A stretch of 64,000 nt of DNA from Edaphochlamys debaryana (GCA_016858145.1 JAEHOE010000023.1:124001-188000), one strand, 5' to 3'. Positions 1 through 13,900 are shown, counted from the first letter of the stretch. Notes: a model not told the origin generated them from the letters alone. Program-made: numbers and translations.

Positions 1-1405
1 CAGCTGGGCCATGGCGGTGCTGTGGCTGTCCTGCAGCTCGTGCAGCCGCTGCCGGTGCTGCACGCACTCGGCCTCCAGCTTCTCGCGCAGCCCGCTCTCC
101 CGCTCCAGCTTGGACTGCAACCGCTGCGCGTCCTTGTCGGCCTCTTGCCTGCGGGCATCAAGCCAGCTGGCGCCTGTGACGAGAATGCGCGGCTCTGCCA
201 TCCTCGACAACCCCAGCGGCACGGCGGCATCCCAAGGCCCCATCAGATTTGCACCGTAACCCAGGTGCCCTACGAGCCCGTACTGCACTCAGGCCCAGAA
301 CCCACCTGGCCTCCGCCAGGCGCTCCTTGAGCTGGTCAATGCAGTGCCGCAGCTCCTGTATGACCGACTCGTCCGCGGCCTTGATGCGCTGAGCCTCCTG
401 CGCCAGCCGCTCGTCGCGCACCGCGCTGCTTTGCATGTGCCGCGCCAGACGCTGCTCCGCCGCCTCCACCTCGGTGCCGCGGATCGCCAGCTCGTGCTCC
501 AGCTTTCCGATCCGCGCCTCTGCGGTCGTGCGCCCCTCCCGCTCTGCATCCAGGGCCGCCCGCAGCTGGCTGCACTCGGCCCGCAGCGTGGCGCACGTGG
601 ACATCTGAGCCTGCAGCGCCGCACGCTCCTGGGCGATCTGCTGCTGGAGCGCATCGGCATGGCTGTGGGCCGCCTCCACCGCCGCTCGCTCGGTCTCGAG
701 CTGCTGCGCCAGGTGCTCGTTGAGCTCGTGGCTCTGTACCAGCTGGGAGTGCAGCTGCTGGGCCTCCGCGCTACTGCTGGCCAGCTCACCCTGAGCGGGC
801 CGAAACAGAGGGAGATGGGGCAGCCCTTGATGCTGCTCCTTTTCTTTTGAACGTGCCCCGCCCCTTAGCATCGTATGCCCCAGGTGAGCTCCCTTGCCGG
901 CCTCACCTGCTGCAGGACTTTGGCGCGATGCTGCCCTTGGCATAGCGCTGTGAGGGCTTGAACCTGCTCCTGATACCCCTTGCTGCCCTCCAGCAAGCGC
1001 TCCCGCTCCTCCGTCAGCCCCTTGACGACGCCCTCTGACACGGCAAGGCTGGCCTGTGTGAGATGGGCGCTCTCCTCCGCGCTGGCCAGCCTCATCTTGT
1101 ACAGGACTGCCTTCTTGCGCCATGCTAGGATCTCCTTGCGAAGCTTGCTGCCGCTCTCCCGAGCTTGGAGGAGCTCCAACTCCCGTGCCGTCAACTCCTG
1201 CGGGGAACCCCAGCTTGAGCACGGCACTCCGACCTCGCTGAGCCTCGTCTGATCGCACCTTCTTGTGCTGCTCCTCGAGAGCTGCAAGCTTGCGTGCAGC
1301 CCCGAGCACGGAAGCCTGCAGCTGAGCATTGTGGCCATCCCGCAGCAGCTGCTCATAGTCGCAGGGCACCACCACATAGTCTGACTGTGGTGCTGTGTTT
1401 AACAT
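1..1405 (-). CDS. Unrecognised coiled-coil protein, 5' part (C-terminus beyond window)
   Basis: Four exons can be joined with consistent phase: 1405-1259, 1197-907, 790-306 and 148-1, giving 357 codons with no stop before the window edge. The start is the ATG at 1405; an in-frame TAG lies 36 nt upstream of it. All introns are GT-AG and the first is only 61 nt. After a short N-terminus (MLNTAPQSDYVVV) nearly the whole product is heptad-like and rich in Glu, Gln, Ala, Arg and Leu, for example LEEQHKK, LQQQIAQERAALQ and LKERLAEAR, so a long coiled-coil rod is expected. No catalytic or targeting motif is visible. A cytoskeletal, basal-body or flagellar role would be possible in such an alga but is a guess. 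It is transcribed away from the methyltransferase gene. Confidence 0.72.
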
Positions 1406-1902
1406 GTCGGCTATTGCCTTCGCGTCATAGGTCCGCAAGGACTACAAACTGGCTCGCGCGGATTGTTTCCGCGCTCAAGCAGCGCGTACTCATATGGAGG
1501 TCCAGAGCACAACCATATTGCTAAGAGACAGCTACGCAAGCAATTGGAGAGCTTGGCAGTCCGTGAGGGCTTCTCTCGCGGCGGGCAAGTTCGGATGTTG
1601 ACTGACAGCCGATGATGAATTGTCAAGCAGCAGGGTAACGTTTTGGGTAGGTATTCTTACGGTGGTAGAGCGTGTGTTGGGAGGAAGCCGTGGCGAGCAC
1701 ACCGAAGCAGCCGCGCCTTTCTCGATCCAGGCCGAGCATCGCAGCACCAAACTTTGCCTGCGAGCGCCCAATTCTGCCTCTGTCTTGCGCATCACCATCT
1801 AGGGCGACTGGGCTTCATATTGGCTGTAATTATGATACCCCGGCAGTGTCGGTAGAACAACGCCGCCAGGCATTGCATAGAAACAACGACGCTTTAGAAG
1901 AT
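1406..1902. promoter_or_regulatory. Divergent intergenic region (about 0.5 kb)
   Basis: This stretch separates the start codons of the minus-strand coiled-coil gene and the plus-strand methyltransferase gene, so it should hold both 5' UTRs and promoters. I see no clear TATA box or repeat. The methyltransferase frame stays open upstream of its ATG, but I find no in-frame ATG there, so 1903 is the best start. Confidence 0.5.
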
Positions 1903-4900
1903 ATGGCGTCTGCTGCTACGCTGGAGCGCCGATTAGAAGCCCTGTCGTCATGCGCGGTAGCGCAGGACTTTCGCGGGCGGGCGACCATTGTCGCGGTCGC
2001 ACTCGATGTGCCGCAGCCGGTGCCTAAGCAATTCCTGTCAGACCTCTACGATGTCTGTGTGTCCAGCATTGCGGGCATCGGTGGCAGGGAAGGGGCGACA
2101 GCAGAACAAGCTACGGTCGCCGCCGAGGTGGGGTATCTCGGAGCGCGAGGGTTGGGGTGGGGGGCTACCTGGCCACCATACCTGCCCGTGACCTGTGCTC
2201 TTCCCGCTCCCCCGATGGCCCTCACCTGCTTACCGCAGAGCCACGAGGCCGACAGCGGAGCCCGGCGGAGCCTGCTGCGCGCCACCTGCGCGGCAGCCGC
2301 GCTGCACTACCTGCCGGCGCAAGGTGGGGAGCGGCCTCATCTAGGCTGCCCCTACCTCAGCCCCTGCCCACATCCCAGCTTCCACCAGCCCTACCTTCCA
2401 CCCCCACCACCTCCCAATCCCTCCTAACACCGATTTGGCCATACATCCCTCCCCGCAGACTCCCGCATGGTGCAGCAGTACCTAGACGCCTTCTTCCTCC
2501 CGCTGCTGGCCGCCCCGGCCGCCCTGCCGGACCGCGCCTCCCTCAACCAGGCCTGCGCCGGCCTGGCCGCCCTGCTGGCAGCCGACCGCCACTGGCAGCA
2601 GCTACGGAAGCTGGCGGAAGCTGCGGCGGCGGGGCTGGCCGCCGCCTCCTGCGCCCCGGCGGCCGCGGCTGCGGCTGCAGCCCTGCCGCTGCCGGTGGCT
2701 TCTGCCACTCTGGCAGCCGTGGTGGCGGAGGCGGTGGCGCTGGCGGGGGAGGGGCAGGGGGCGGAGGCGGAGGCGGGGGCGCGGGCGGAGGCACGGGCGC
2801 TGCTGGGGCAGGTGCTGGCGGCGCTGCGGGGCGTGCTGCGCCCGCTGCTGACGGGCGGCTCGGCGGCGGCGCGGCAGGCGGGGCTGCGGGCGGCGGTCCC
2901 GGCGGCGCTGGCGTGCGCCCAGGCGCGCGGTGGGTAGGGCGTTGATGCAACCGCAGCCGCAGTCGCAGCCGATGTCGTGAAGGTGTCCGGGATGGTTCTT
3001 ATGGCGTTATGGACTATGTGCGGCGCGGACTGCCTCCTAGGGCTGGTGACCTTGCGTGCTGGCCCCGGGCCTTGCCCCCCTGCAGAGCCGCCCCTGGCCG
3101 CCCATACCCCGCCCTCCGCCCCCTCCCACCCTCCCTCCTGCCCCAGGCGGCGCTGACCTCGCGGACCTGGCCTCGGCCGTGTGGGACCTCTCCCTGGAGC
3201 TACTGGGCACGGACCCGGGCGCCGCGGGCTCCTCCCCGGCCTCCGCCTCCACTGGGGCCGGTCCCGGGGCCGGGGTGTCAGCTTCCCAGCAGGACGTGAA
3301 CCCCTCCGCCGCGCGCCCCGCCCCCGGCCTGGTGGCGGGTGCCAGCAGCCCGGCGCAGCGCACCGCCCTGGCGCTGCTGGCGGCGGCCTCGGGGCTGCTG
3401 CTGCGGCCCGAGGCGGGGCTGGCGGTGGCGGGATGCGGCCGCTTCTGGGAGCGGCTGCGGGCGTGCCTGGTGAGGAGGGCCGTGGGGGAGGCGCGGGAGG
3501 AGCGGTGGGGTGGGAGAGGCGGGAGAGGGCGGCTCGCGGGGAGACGGAAGGGGACGGAGGTTGCAACTGCAGGGGCGCCAGCGACAGGCGTGGGGGTGGA
3601 AGCCGCCGGCATGGACAGAGGGGGCCTCTGTTCGGGCTGGTGAGCGGGGCAGCTAGCTCGTTGGCGCTCCCTTGCCCTCTCACGTCTCCCCCTCGACCCC
3701 GCCAGGTCCTGCCCGCCGATGCCGACGCCGTGGAGCGGCGCAGGGCCGTGCAGCTCCTGCAGCGCCTGTCTCCGCCGGGGCAGCTGGAGGCGCCCGGGTG
3801 GGCAGCCTGGGGGGCGCTGTACGACATGCTGGACGAGTTCCCCATCCACCTGATCGCGCCCATGTGGGCCAAGGTGGGGGCAGGAGGGCGGAGGGGGCTG
3901 CAAGGGGGCCATGGTGTGGGTGGGTGGGCGCCCCGCTTTCCTGGAACGTGTGTGGGGGGGTGATCCCTCAGGGTCAGCGCGCCGCAGGCGTCCTGTTCAG
4001 ATGCGGAGCGCGGGGGCACTGGGGCTCTTAGCCTCTGACCTGCCTGTCTGCCCCGCGGACCTCACTACCCCTCTTGGTCCGCCACTTCCTGTCATCTGCA
4101 CTTGCAAGGCGACTTGCCTCCCCGCGCCTCACTACGTCCCTCCCCGCCCCCCGACCCCCGACCCAGATCGACCTTCTGCACCCCCCCGCCCCCGAGTTCC
4201 GCACCGATGCAGCGGTGCCCAAGACCTACATCCCCCGCGGCAAGGAGCTGCGGCAGCGGGGCAGGCAGGGCGCGGAGGAGGAGGGGCAGGAGGCGGCGGC
4301 CCCCGCCCCCGGCCTGGCCCTGGGCATGGAGTGGCAGTGCGTGCTGTGGACCCGCGCCCTGCAGCACACCAACCTGCAGGCGAGGCGGAGCTTGGGAAGG
4401 GGGCCTCGGGGGTGGCGGGGGTGGGGGGCGTGCCGACCTGCGAGCCGACTCCTTCGGGGGAGGGTGTGCGTGGCGGGGAAGACAGGGGCCCTCCGTGTCT
4501 CAACACCCAACTGCCAAGTACAAACCACCAACCGTCAACCACCAACCGCCCTCGTGCAGGTCCAGCGCCTGGCCCTGCGCACGCTGCTGCAGCGCGACTG
4601 GCGGCTGCCGGGGGCGCTGGCGGGGGTGCCGGCAGGGTTCGTGGGGGGCGTGCTGCTGCCCGCCCTCACGCGGGACTACCACTACCGGGGCGGCAGCGCG
4701 GAGGCAGAGTCGGTGGACGTGCAGGTGAGGGGCGGGGATGCGGCGAGTGTACATGAGCGGGGAGCTGTGTCCCGGCTTAGGAAATTCCGACCCCGGAAAC
4801 TCTTGCGGTTTGCCGCTGCTGAGACCTGTCGGGGGCATGCAGAGGGAAAAGGTACTCTCGATTGGGTGGGGCTGGACTCTCGCCAGGCATATCGGGGTAT

Positions 4901-7900
4901 CTCGCTTTCCTCACACGCTCTTTCTCCACCACCACCGCCGCCACCTACCGTCTCCCTCTTTTCCCGCTCTTACATCTTTCCCCCAGGCCCGCGCCGTGTC
5001 CTGGATGGCCGCCTGGTGCGCCGCCGCGCCCCCGCCCGCGCGGCGCGAGGCGCTGCTGTGCGTGCGGAGCCTGGTGGCGGGTGCTGACGTGTCGCGCCTG
5101 GGGCTGCAGCAGCTGCTGCGCTACGTGGCGGCGGGGGCGCTGGGGGCGGCGGCGGACGGGCGCCTCCTGCTGGCGGAGGCGGAGGCGGAGGCGGGGGCGG
5201 GGGCCGCGGGAGGGCAGGCGGCGGCTGCCTTCCCCGGGGCGATGCTGGGGGCGCTGCGGGGTGTGGTGGTGTACACCGTGCACTTCTCGGGTGGGTACTT
5301 GGAGCGGGTGGGTGGGTGGGTGGAACGGTGTGGGAAGGGGGTACCGGTAGTAGGATAGTTGGATGCGGGGGTGCGCGGAGGCACGTTGCCTGCTGTGGGG
5401 CCGGCAATCTCGGGGCGTAGGGGCAGCGAATGGCGCGAAGGGGTAGGGTAGGATTGTGTCACTCAAGTCACCGCCTCCCAACCCCTTTGGACCCTTGCCG
5501 TACAGGTCTGCCGTACAAGCGGGCCGTGTGGCAGTCTACTCTGGTGGCGGCGGCCGCGGCGGTGCCGGTGGCGGCGGCTGGCGGCGTGACGGGCCCTCTG
5601 CGGCTGCTGCAGGAGCTGCCCGCTGCAGAGCTGGAGCCGGGGGGCGACATGCGGAGCCTGGCCAGGTGTGTGGAGGGGGTGCTCGTAGGGGGGAGTGGGG
5701 GAGCTGGGACCGGGGTCAGAGGGCTATTACCCTGCCCTACCTGGCCAGGCGTGAGGCCCCTCACCGCTCGGCTCAGCCCTGTGCCGGCTGCCCCCGCATT
5801 AGCCCGCTAACGGCAAGCGTGTTGCCGCGGCGTCAGGGGCGGTTGCTTCTGTCCCCCCCGCACCAACCTCAACCTCATCCCTCCCTCAGGTCCTGGCTGC
5901 TGGGCCGCCCGCCGCCCTCCCCCGAGGCCCTGGACTCCGCCGCGGCGGCGGCCGCAGCGGCCGGCAGCGCCCTGACGCCGGCCGAGTCGGCGGCGGTGGC
6001 GGCCTGGATGGGGGCCCTCATGGAGGCGTACGAGCGGGACGGCAGCCTGGGGGCGGGGAATGAAGGCAGCAGCATTGTGCAGGGGGCGGGGGCCGGGGCG
6101 GGAGGTGCAGGAGGGGCAGGAGGGGCAGGAGGGGCGGGGGCGGCTGCCGCCGCCTCCATCGCTCGGTTGTTGCTGGTGTTCGACGACGCGCCGGCCGCCG
6201 TGGCGGCGGTGCTGGGGCACTTGGAGAAGGTGCTGTACGGCATGTTCAGCAGGTGCGGCCGTACACCACCAGGCACACGGACCGCAGGGGGTGCCAGCCG
6301 CGGGTGGTTGCTCATAGGTTCCCAACTAACTCTGGTGGTTGCTCATAGGTTCCCAACTAACTCTGGTGGTGGCTCATAGGTCCCCAACTAACTACCCGCG
6401 CCCCGCATATCCTGCCCCTCTCATCCCGCCAGGCCCTACCAGTCTGCGGCGGCCGTGGACCGGGCGCTGGGCCTCCTGCGGGAGCTGCTCTCGGTGGTGC
6501 CCCCCCTGGTAGGGACTAGGGAGGGCCCCGGGGGTGGGGGCGGGTGTGTGAGGGGGGGTGCAGTGCTTGTGATGCTGTTTACCGCTCCTGCCGTCATCCT
6601 GCCGTCATCCAGTTCCTTCCTTGAAGCTATCGCCCCGCCGCACTGCTCTCACCCCTCCCCTTGCTCCTCCCTCCCTCCCTTCCTCCCTACCCTCCTCTCT
6701 ACTACCCCACCGCAGCCGCTCCCGGGCGGCGCCTCCTCCTCCGCGGCCTCCCCAGCCGCCGCCCCCGCAGGCCCCAGCGCCCTGCAGCAGGGCCTCCTGG
6801 CGCTGCTGAGGGCCTGCGCGGAGGACACGTGCGGAAGCGCCAGCGCCGCAGCGGAGGCGTTCCTGGGGCCGCGGGGCGGGGCGGCGGCGGCCAGGACTGG
6901 GGCGGAGCAAGGTGGGGCAGCGGGCGGTGGGCTGGTGGGGGTGGCCGGCTACGACGGGGACGGAGATGGCGTGCAGGGGGCGGCCGGGGTCTGCGCCCGG
7001 GGTCTGCGGGCATGGCACAATGCAGGGCAGTGGACGCGCCCTGGAGTACGATAGCCGCGTGTGCCCACTGCCCCAATCCCCGTCAGAATTGCGACTCGGT
7101 CCTCGTGCTTCATTCTCGCACTCATTCCACCAACCCTCCTGCCACCCCACCCGCACCCCCGCCCCGCAGCCGCCGCCCTCGCCCGCGCCGACTCCGTCTG
7201 GTCCTGCCTCGCCCTGGCCCTGCTGCGGGCCTCCAAGGCCGCCGCCTCGCTCTCCGCCGCCTCCACCCCCGCCACCGCCTCCTCAGCCCCCTCCGCCGCC
7301 GCCCCCCTGGGCCCCCTGGTTGAGCAGCTGACCACGGCGCATCTGGCGCTACTGCGCCGCATCGGCTCCGCACCCCCGCCCGGGGACCAGCCGGCAGCAG
7401 TGGCGGCAGCCATGCGGGTGGGTGCGGGGACCGGGATGGGGGGCGACGGAAAACGGTTGAACTCGGCTTTACTCCTGACCGTCTGGAAAAGAACTTCAGC
7501 GGGCTTGGGCCTATCCCCGACACCCTATGCCAGCACTCCACACCTCCCCACAACCACAACAACCACCCCCAGGCCTGGATTGGGGTCGCTGGCTGCCGCT
7601 CCCGTTCCCCCTTCGCTTTCCATTTTGTCCGAACACTACCCCCACAACGCCCTCCCCCCCCCCGCAGGCTGCTACGGCTGCCGCCGAGGCCCTCCGTCGC
7701 TCCGCCGCCTGGTGCCCCGACGTCGCCGCCACCGCCGCCGCCAGCGGCCGCTTCGACGGCGCTGCGTTAGCGGCGCTGGCGCTGCGGCTGGGCGACGCCG
7801 CCGCCGCCGCCGCCGCGGCCCGGCCGCCGCTGCCGCGCGCGGCGGCGCTGGTGGCGCCGTCGGCCGAGGCGATGGAGCTGGCGGCGGAGCTGGCGGCGTT

Positions 7901-10900
7901 TGCTGACGTGGCGGCGGCGAAGTGGACGCTGCTGGACGCCGCCACTGCATGCGCCGTGGAGCTGCCGGGGCCGGGGCAGGGCTCGGGTCTGGCGAGGGAC
8001 ATGGAGACGACGTCTCAGGTACGCGGGAGCCTGGGGGGCACGGCAGAATAATGGAACAGGCTACGGAGGCAAGCAACGGAGGAGCGGGAGGAGGGACGCT
8101 TCATGGGTTTGAGCGTTTCCAGGGGGGAAACCGGTGCGCCGCATGAAGGCGCTGCTGCGAAACCCGCCCACCCCTCACCCCCGACTCCCTGACTCCCCGG
8201 CTCCCACCCTCCCACCCACCCACCCACACCCACCCCACCCCCAGGTCCTGGCCCGCGCCGTGTCCGCGCTAAGCGAGTACCCCGAGGGGCAGGTGCTGCC
8301 GCTGCTGCGCTGCCTGCGCCGCTGCTGGGCGGCGATGGTGGCGGGGGGAGAGGCGGCGCAGGTGGGGGCAGGGCGGCGGGGCCCGGGCTGTTGGTTCGCG
8401 AGGCACAGGATAATGGGAAACACAGCGGCCCTCCACAGCAGCCTCGCCTAGCAGCCTATGAAACCCTGATCTCAACGAGCCCTGCCACCCACGCAGGACA
8501 CCGCGGCGCGCGCGCTGGGCGCCAGTCCCGACCCCCCCGCCCCCGCCCCCGCCGCCCTGGTGGCTGTGTGCTGGGCGGTGGTGCGGGCGCTGTGGGACGC
8601 CCTGTGCGCCACGGAGCGGCGCAGCGGGCCCGTGTGCGCGGCCTTCGTGAACGCGGCGCTCATGCCGCAGCTGTACCTGGGGCAGGTGGGGCGGGTGGGG
8701 GTGGGTAGGGGCCGGGCCCTAGCCAGGCCTCGTGGAGAGGGAGAGCTACGAGAAGCAGCGCTGCCAAGCCCCAACCGCCGGCTTACCTCCTACCCCTCTC
8801 ATACCTCGCCCTCCCCCTCGAACCCCCCTCCCTCCCCCCGCAGCCCGAGCCCACGCTGCTGGCGCTCCACGGCCCCGACGGCCCCCTGCGCTGGCTGCTG
8901 GGCCGCCTCCTGGCCTGGGGCGGCGCCAGCGTGCGGCTGCTGACGGCCGCCGCCTGCGGCCTGGGCGCCCTGCTGCCCCTGCAGCCGCTGCTGGCGCAGT
9001 GCTACGCGCGGGAGCTGCAGGGGCTGCTGCTGTGGGGCGGCAAGCGGGGGAGTGAGTGCGGTGCGGGCGGGTGACGGGGTGCAGCGCGGAGGTGTGGCGT
9101 CGACTGTTCTCGCAAGCCCCTCTCGTCGCTCGATTGTGAAACTATACCTTTAGATACCGTGACCGTAACCGTACCTGTCCCCCCCGCCACCCCGCTCCTC
9201 AGTCACCTTTGACACCGAGGGCCCCGCGTCTGAGGGCCCAGAGGCGGAGGAGCTGGCGGCAGTGCCGCCGCCGCCGGGCGCCGCCGCCGCGCTGGCAGCC
9301 GGCGGCGCCGCCGCCCCCGCCCCCGAGGTGGCGCCCCGTGTGGCCGTACTTGCGGCACTGTACGAGATGGCACTGGGGGCGGGGTGCGTTTGGCCCCCGC
9401 CGCGGAAGGAGATGGAGGCGGAGTTGGGGATGGGGGCGGGGGTGGGGGCGGGGTTGGGGGTGAAGATGGGGCGGGAAGGAAGGGAGGAGGCGGAGAAAGG
9501 GAAGGGCGCGGCGGAGGCGCGGCAGCGGCAGGCGGAGGCGGAGGCGCCCCGGCGGCCGGTGATCGTGTTTGGAGATTCGTCGTACTGGGACGAGCGAGAC
9601 GCGGCGGCGGCGGCGGGCGCGGCGGCGGCACCGTCGGCGGCGGCCGCTGCCAGCGCCGCGGCGGCTCAGGGCAACGGGCAAGGGCCCGACGCCGGAGCGG
9701 GGGCGGCAGGGGAGGGGTCGGGGGAGGGGGAGGATGCCGACACGGGCGCTCCCGACCCGCCCGACCCCGCCCACCCCGCCCTGGCAGCGGGGCACCTCCT
9801 GTGGAAGCAAATGCTGCAGGTGGGGAGGGGGCAGGGGGCAGGGAGGGAGAGGGACGGGTAAGGGCAAGGGGCGTAGTCGGGTAGGGATGGTCTCCTGGGT
9901 GCAGAGAGACGGCCGCCCAGGAAGTGCCGCCCCCACCCAGCCGTTGATCCCCCCGCTCCCACCCGCACTCCCCACCCCCCCCCACCCCCAGGTGGCCCTG
10001 CACGACCCCCTGCTCGCCACGGACCGAGTGCGCAACGGATCCGACCTGCACCGACAGAAGGTGGGTGAGGGGGGCGGGCACACAGGGCGGAGGGGCAGGG
10101 CGGAAGGGTGTCTAGTCGGGGTTCTCTTTCTACCCCACTCCTCATCCTCCTGCCCACCCCACCCCACCCTACCCCACCCTTACTAACAACTAGACGCTCT
10201 ACCGCTTATCAGCTTCAAACATCCCACCCCCCCCCACCCCCACCCCCCCACCCCCCACACCTCCCCACCCCCACCCCCACCCCCACCCCCCACCCCCACC
10301 CCCACCCCCACACCCCACCCCCACCCCCACCCCCCACCCCCACCCCCACCCCCACCCCCACCCCCACCCCCACCCCCACCCCCACCCCCACCCCCACCCC
10401 CACCCCACCCCACCCCAACCACCCAGGTCCGGCTGTGGCAGTCGCTGGTGGTGCTGAGCTCCTTCGTGCCCCGGAGCGAGTGCGGGGAGGTGGTGGCGGC
10501 GCTGCTGCCGCAGGTGGGGGCAGGGGTGGGGGTGGGGGTGGGGGTGGGGGTGCAAGGGAGGGGCAGGGCGGCGGTCGCCAGGCAACCGATACCCGGAACT
10601 CACCGTAGCTCTGTCACCCGCGCCCCCCCGTGTCACGGGATGGGATGTGCCTTCCGCGTCACAGGGCTGTGGAGGGAGTCTGCAGCCGTGTGGACTCGGG
10701 AACTGGGGAACGAGTGTTACTCCTCCCCAACTCTCACCTTCCGAACCGACACACATCCCCCTCCCCCCCAGGTCAACGGCAACAACCCCCCCACCGTGAA
10801 GCAGTACGTGGAGGCGGTGGTGGCGGCACTGGTCATGCGGGAGGTGGGTGGGCGGGGGTGGGGGGAGGTGGGGAGGTGGGGGTCGCACGGCTAGGCAAGT

Positions 10901-13900
10901 GACCTCAAAACGGGGCTTTATTAGTAATACTTATGAAGGGGTGGTGTGGGCGGGGGGCAGGGAGCGCGGACGCGGGCTATCGCCAGGGCTGTGTGCAGCA
11001 GCTGGCCCGGGGGGCGGCTTCACGGACCCGCCCACGCCACAGCTCATGCCCAACCCCCTGCTCCTGTTAACTGCAAGACCCCTGAAAAAGTACCCCAACC
11101 CCCCTCCCTGCCCTCCCTGCCCTCCCTGCCCTCCCTGCCCTCCCTGCCCTCCCTGCCCTCCCCCCTCCCCCCCCTTCCCCCCTCCCCCCAAGCCCCGGGT
11201 CCTCCACGACCAAGTGCTTCCCCTCATCTCGGCCTACGCCCGCCACCTGTCGGGGCTGGGCTCCTACATCCTCATCGCCGCGCAGGCGAGCTGGGGAGGA
11301 GGGGCCGCAGCAGGGGCCGCGGGCGCCAAGAAACTACAATTTCCTTCGTCCCCCTGTGCTCCCCAACCCCGTCCCCGCCCTCGACCCAACCTGCAACCCA
11401 CCCACCCACCCACCCTCCCTTCCCCCCCCCAGGTGCTCCTCCACTCCCCGCCCTCCCTCCAGCGGCGGCAGCTGCGGCCCCTGCTGCTGGCGCTCACCCC
11501 CTGGCTCATGTGCCACGGACACGGTGTGCGCACGTACGCACAGGTGGGGGGGGGGGCGGGGGGGAGGGGGGGGCGGGGGGCGTAGGGCCATGCGTCCTAG
11601 CCCGTACCAGTGTTTACCTTCTCCATGGGGGAATCCGCGTCCCCGCCACCCACGCACCGAGGCGCAAGGAGCTGTCTCAAGGGTGCAGCTGACAGGGAGC
11701 TCCCTTGCGTGTAGTCCGTCCCACGCTCCCGCTAGTCCCGCTCCCTTCTCTACCTCACCGGCCCACGCCCACCATCTACGGCCCCTCCCGTCCGCTGACT
11801 TCCTGGCTTCCCCCCCTCCCCCCCTCCCCCCCCCCCTCCAGCTGGTCATGTGGTCGCTGCTGCAGCGCTTCCCCCCCGAGCACCCCTACTGGGCGCATGC
11901 GAGCGGTGAGGATGGGGTCGGAGGGCAGGGAGGAGGGAAGCCTCAATGCAGCGGGCCTTGATGGACGTGTGGGAAACGGGGCCTCCTGCCTGCGAGCCTT
12001 GCTCTGTGTGCAATGCCTCCCCCCTTCCGCCTTCCGCCCTCCTTCTCCGCGCCTCCCTACGCACCGATCAGGCGATCTGACGTACCTGCGCCAGATGCTG
12101 GATTTCATGCGCACCAACGTGGATCTTGTACGGCTGAGGAAGTGAGGCGGGGGCTGGCGCGTGGCGGGGGCCCAGGGGGTCACGTCTCATGTGTGGAGGC
12201 CGTGGGGCGATGTGAGAAGGCCCTGGGGCGAAGGGGGCGGTGCAGCGGCCTGCTGCGGCCTTCCCCCTCCAACCCTGCCCCTCTGCCGAGCACACCGCAG
12301 TTACCCGTGTGCCCACTCGCTCATCCCCCCGCCTTCCACGCTCCCCTCTTTCCCCCAGGAACATCGGTGACCCCATCCTAGACTGGTACCCCGCCGGCCT
12401 GGCGCACCCCGCCCGCGTGTTCGCGGCTGGGGCGCACGGCGTGTGCCTGGCGGGTGAGGGAGCGGGAGGGGGAGGGAGCGGGTGAGGGAGCGGGAGCGGG
12501 GTTTGTGTTGGGCGGTGCGGCTCTCCCAAGTGGACGCTGTATACCCGGGCCTGGTCGCGGACTCCCTCCTGCAAAGCTGACGGCTCCCGCCGCTGCCCTC
12601 CTCCTTTACCACCTCCTCCCTCCCCCCTCAACCTCTGCCCCCCCCCCAGGCTCCCCCGCGGAGCACGCCACGTTCGAGGGCGCACCCCCCACCCTGGTGG
12701 ACCGAGTGCAGGTGGGTGGGTGCGTTTAGATGCTTGGGGTTATGCGCATTATCCAGGTGCCAGTGTGCATAGTAAGCGGCGAGCAAGCAGGCAGCAAGCC
12801 GAACCCGGAAGCTCAAAACAAAGCAACCGTCCGTGCGTGCGTGTGTGTTGGGAAGGGGGGGAGGGGACAGGGAGGCGGGGTTGATAGGGAGGAGCCAGAC
12901 CTCGCAGGAAGGCCCGGGACGCTTTGCAGCACCCGAACACGCCCCTCCCTCCCCACCACATCCTTGCGTCCACCCCCTGCCTCCCTCCCCTCCTACCCCC
13001 CTCCCTCCCCGCCCCTTCCCTCCCCTCCCCGCCCAAGGTTAAAGGTTGCCCTGGCGTCGGCGCGTTCCCGCTCAGCAACAAACACCCCCTCCCCGCCCCC
13101 CCAGGGCTTCCTCATCTCGGAGCGCTTCCGGCTGCGCGGGGAGCTGTCGGAGCGGGCCAACGAGCGCGAGTGGACGCCACAGGACGCGGCCGACGCACTG
13201 GCCTCCGCCTCCCCCCCAGACGGACCCCGGCCGGGCACTGCTGCCCCCGCTTCCGCCCCGGGGCCAGGCGCAGGCGCAGGAGGTGGCCGGGGCGAGGGGG
13301 GTGCGGTGGGCGACTTCCAGCGCAAGATCAAGCCGGAGGCCATGCTGGCGGAGCTTGGGCCGGGGGCGGGAGGAGGCGGAGGGGGAGGGGGAGGGGCAGG
13401 GGGAGGAGGTGGCGGTGCGGGGGCGGGGGCGGAGGCGGGCGGCGCGCTCGCGATGCTGCTGGAGGAGGGCGCGGAGGAGGAGGAGGAGGCGCAGAGCTGG
13501 AAGTGAGTGTGTTTTTGGAGGGGGTGGAGTCTGGAGTGGGGGAGGGGCAAAGGAGGGCGGGATGCGGCAGAAGTGGGAGGGGGCCACGGCGGGCGGCTGG
13601 GTCAATCAATTGCGCAGGCGCGCGGGGCGACGGGACCTGGGGCTGACAGGGGCACGCGCAGCACGCCAAGTGACCCCTCGCCCACACCGAACGCAGGACG
13701 GGGCGTTCTCCTCATCCCTCCACCCTCTGCCTTAAACCCTCCCGCCCTCCCCCCCCCCCAGGACCGGCTCCGGCTCCCGCTCGCTCCGCCACGATGTGCT
13801 CCTGGTGGCATCGCTCATCGACAAGGTGGGAGGGGGCGGGGGGGTGCGAGGGCGGTATTGGCGGGTATTGGCAGGCACACAAATGAAGGGGAGCAGGAAA

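Noticed and set aside
10222..10420. Interstitial telomere repeat
   Set aside because: CCCCCA/CCCCA differs from the CCCTAAAA-type algal telomere repeat and sits inside an intron as a polypyrimidine tract.
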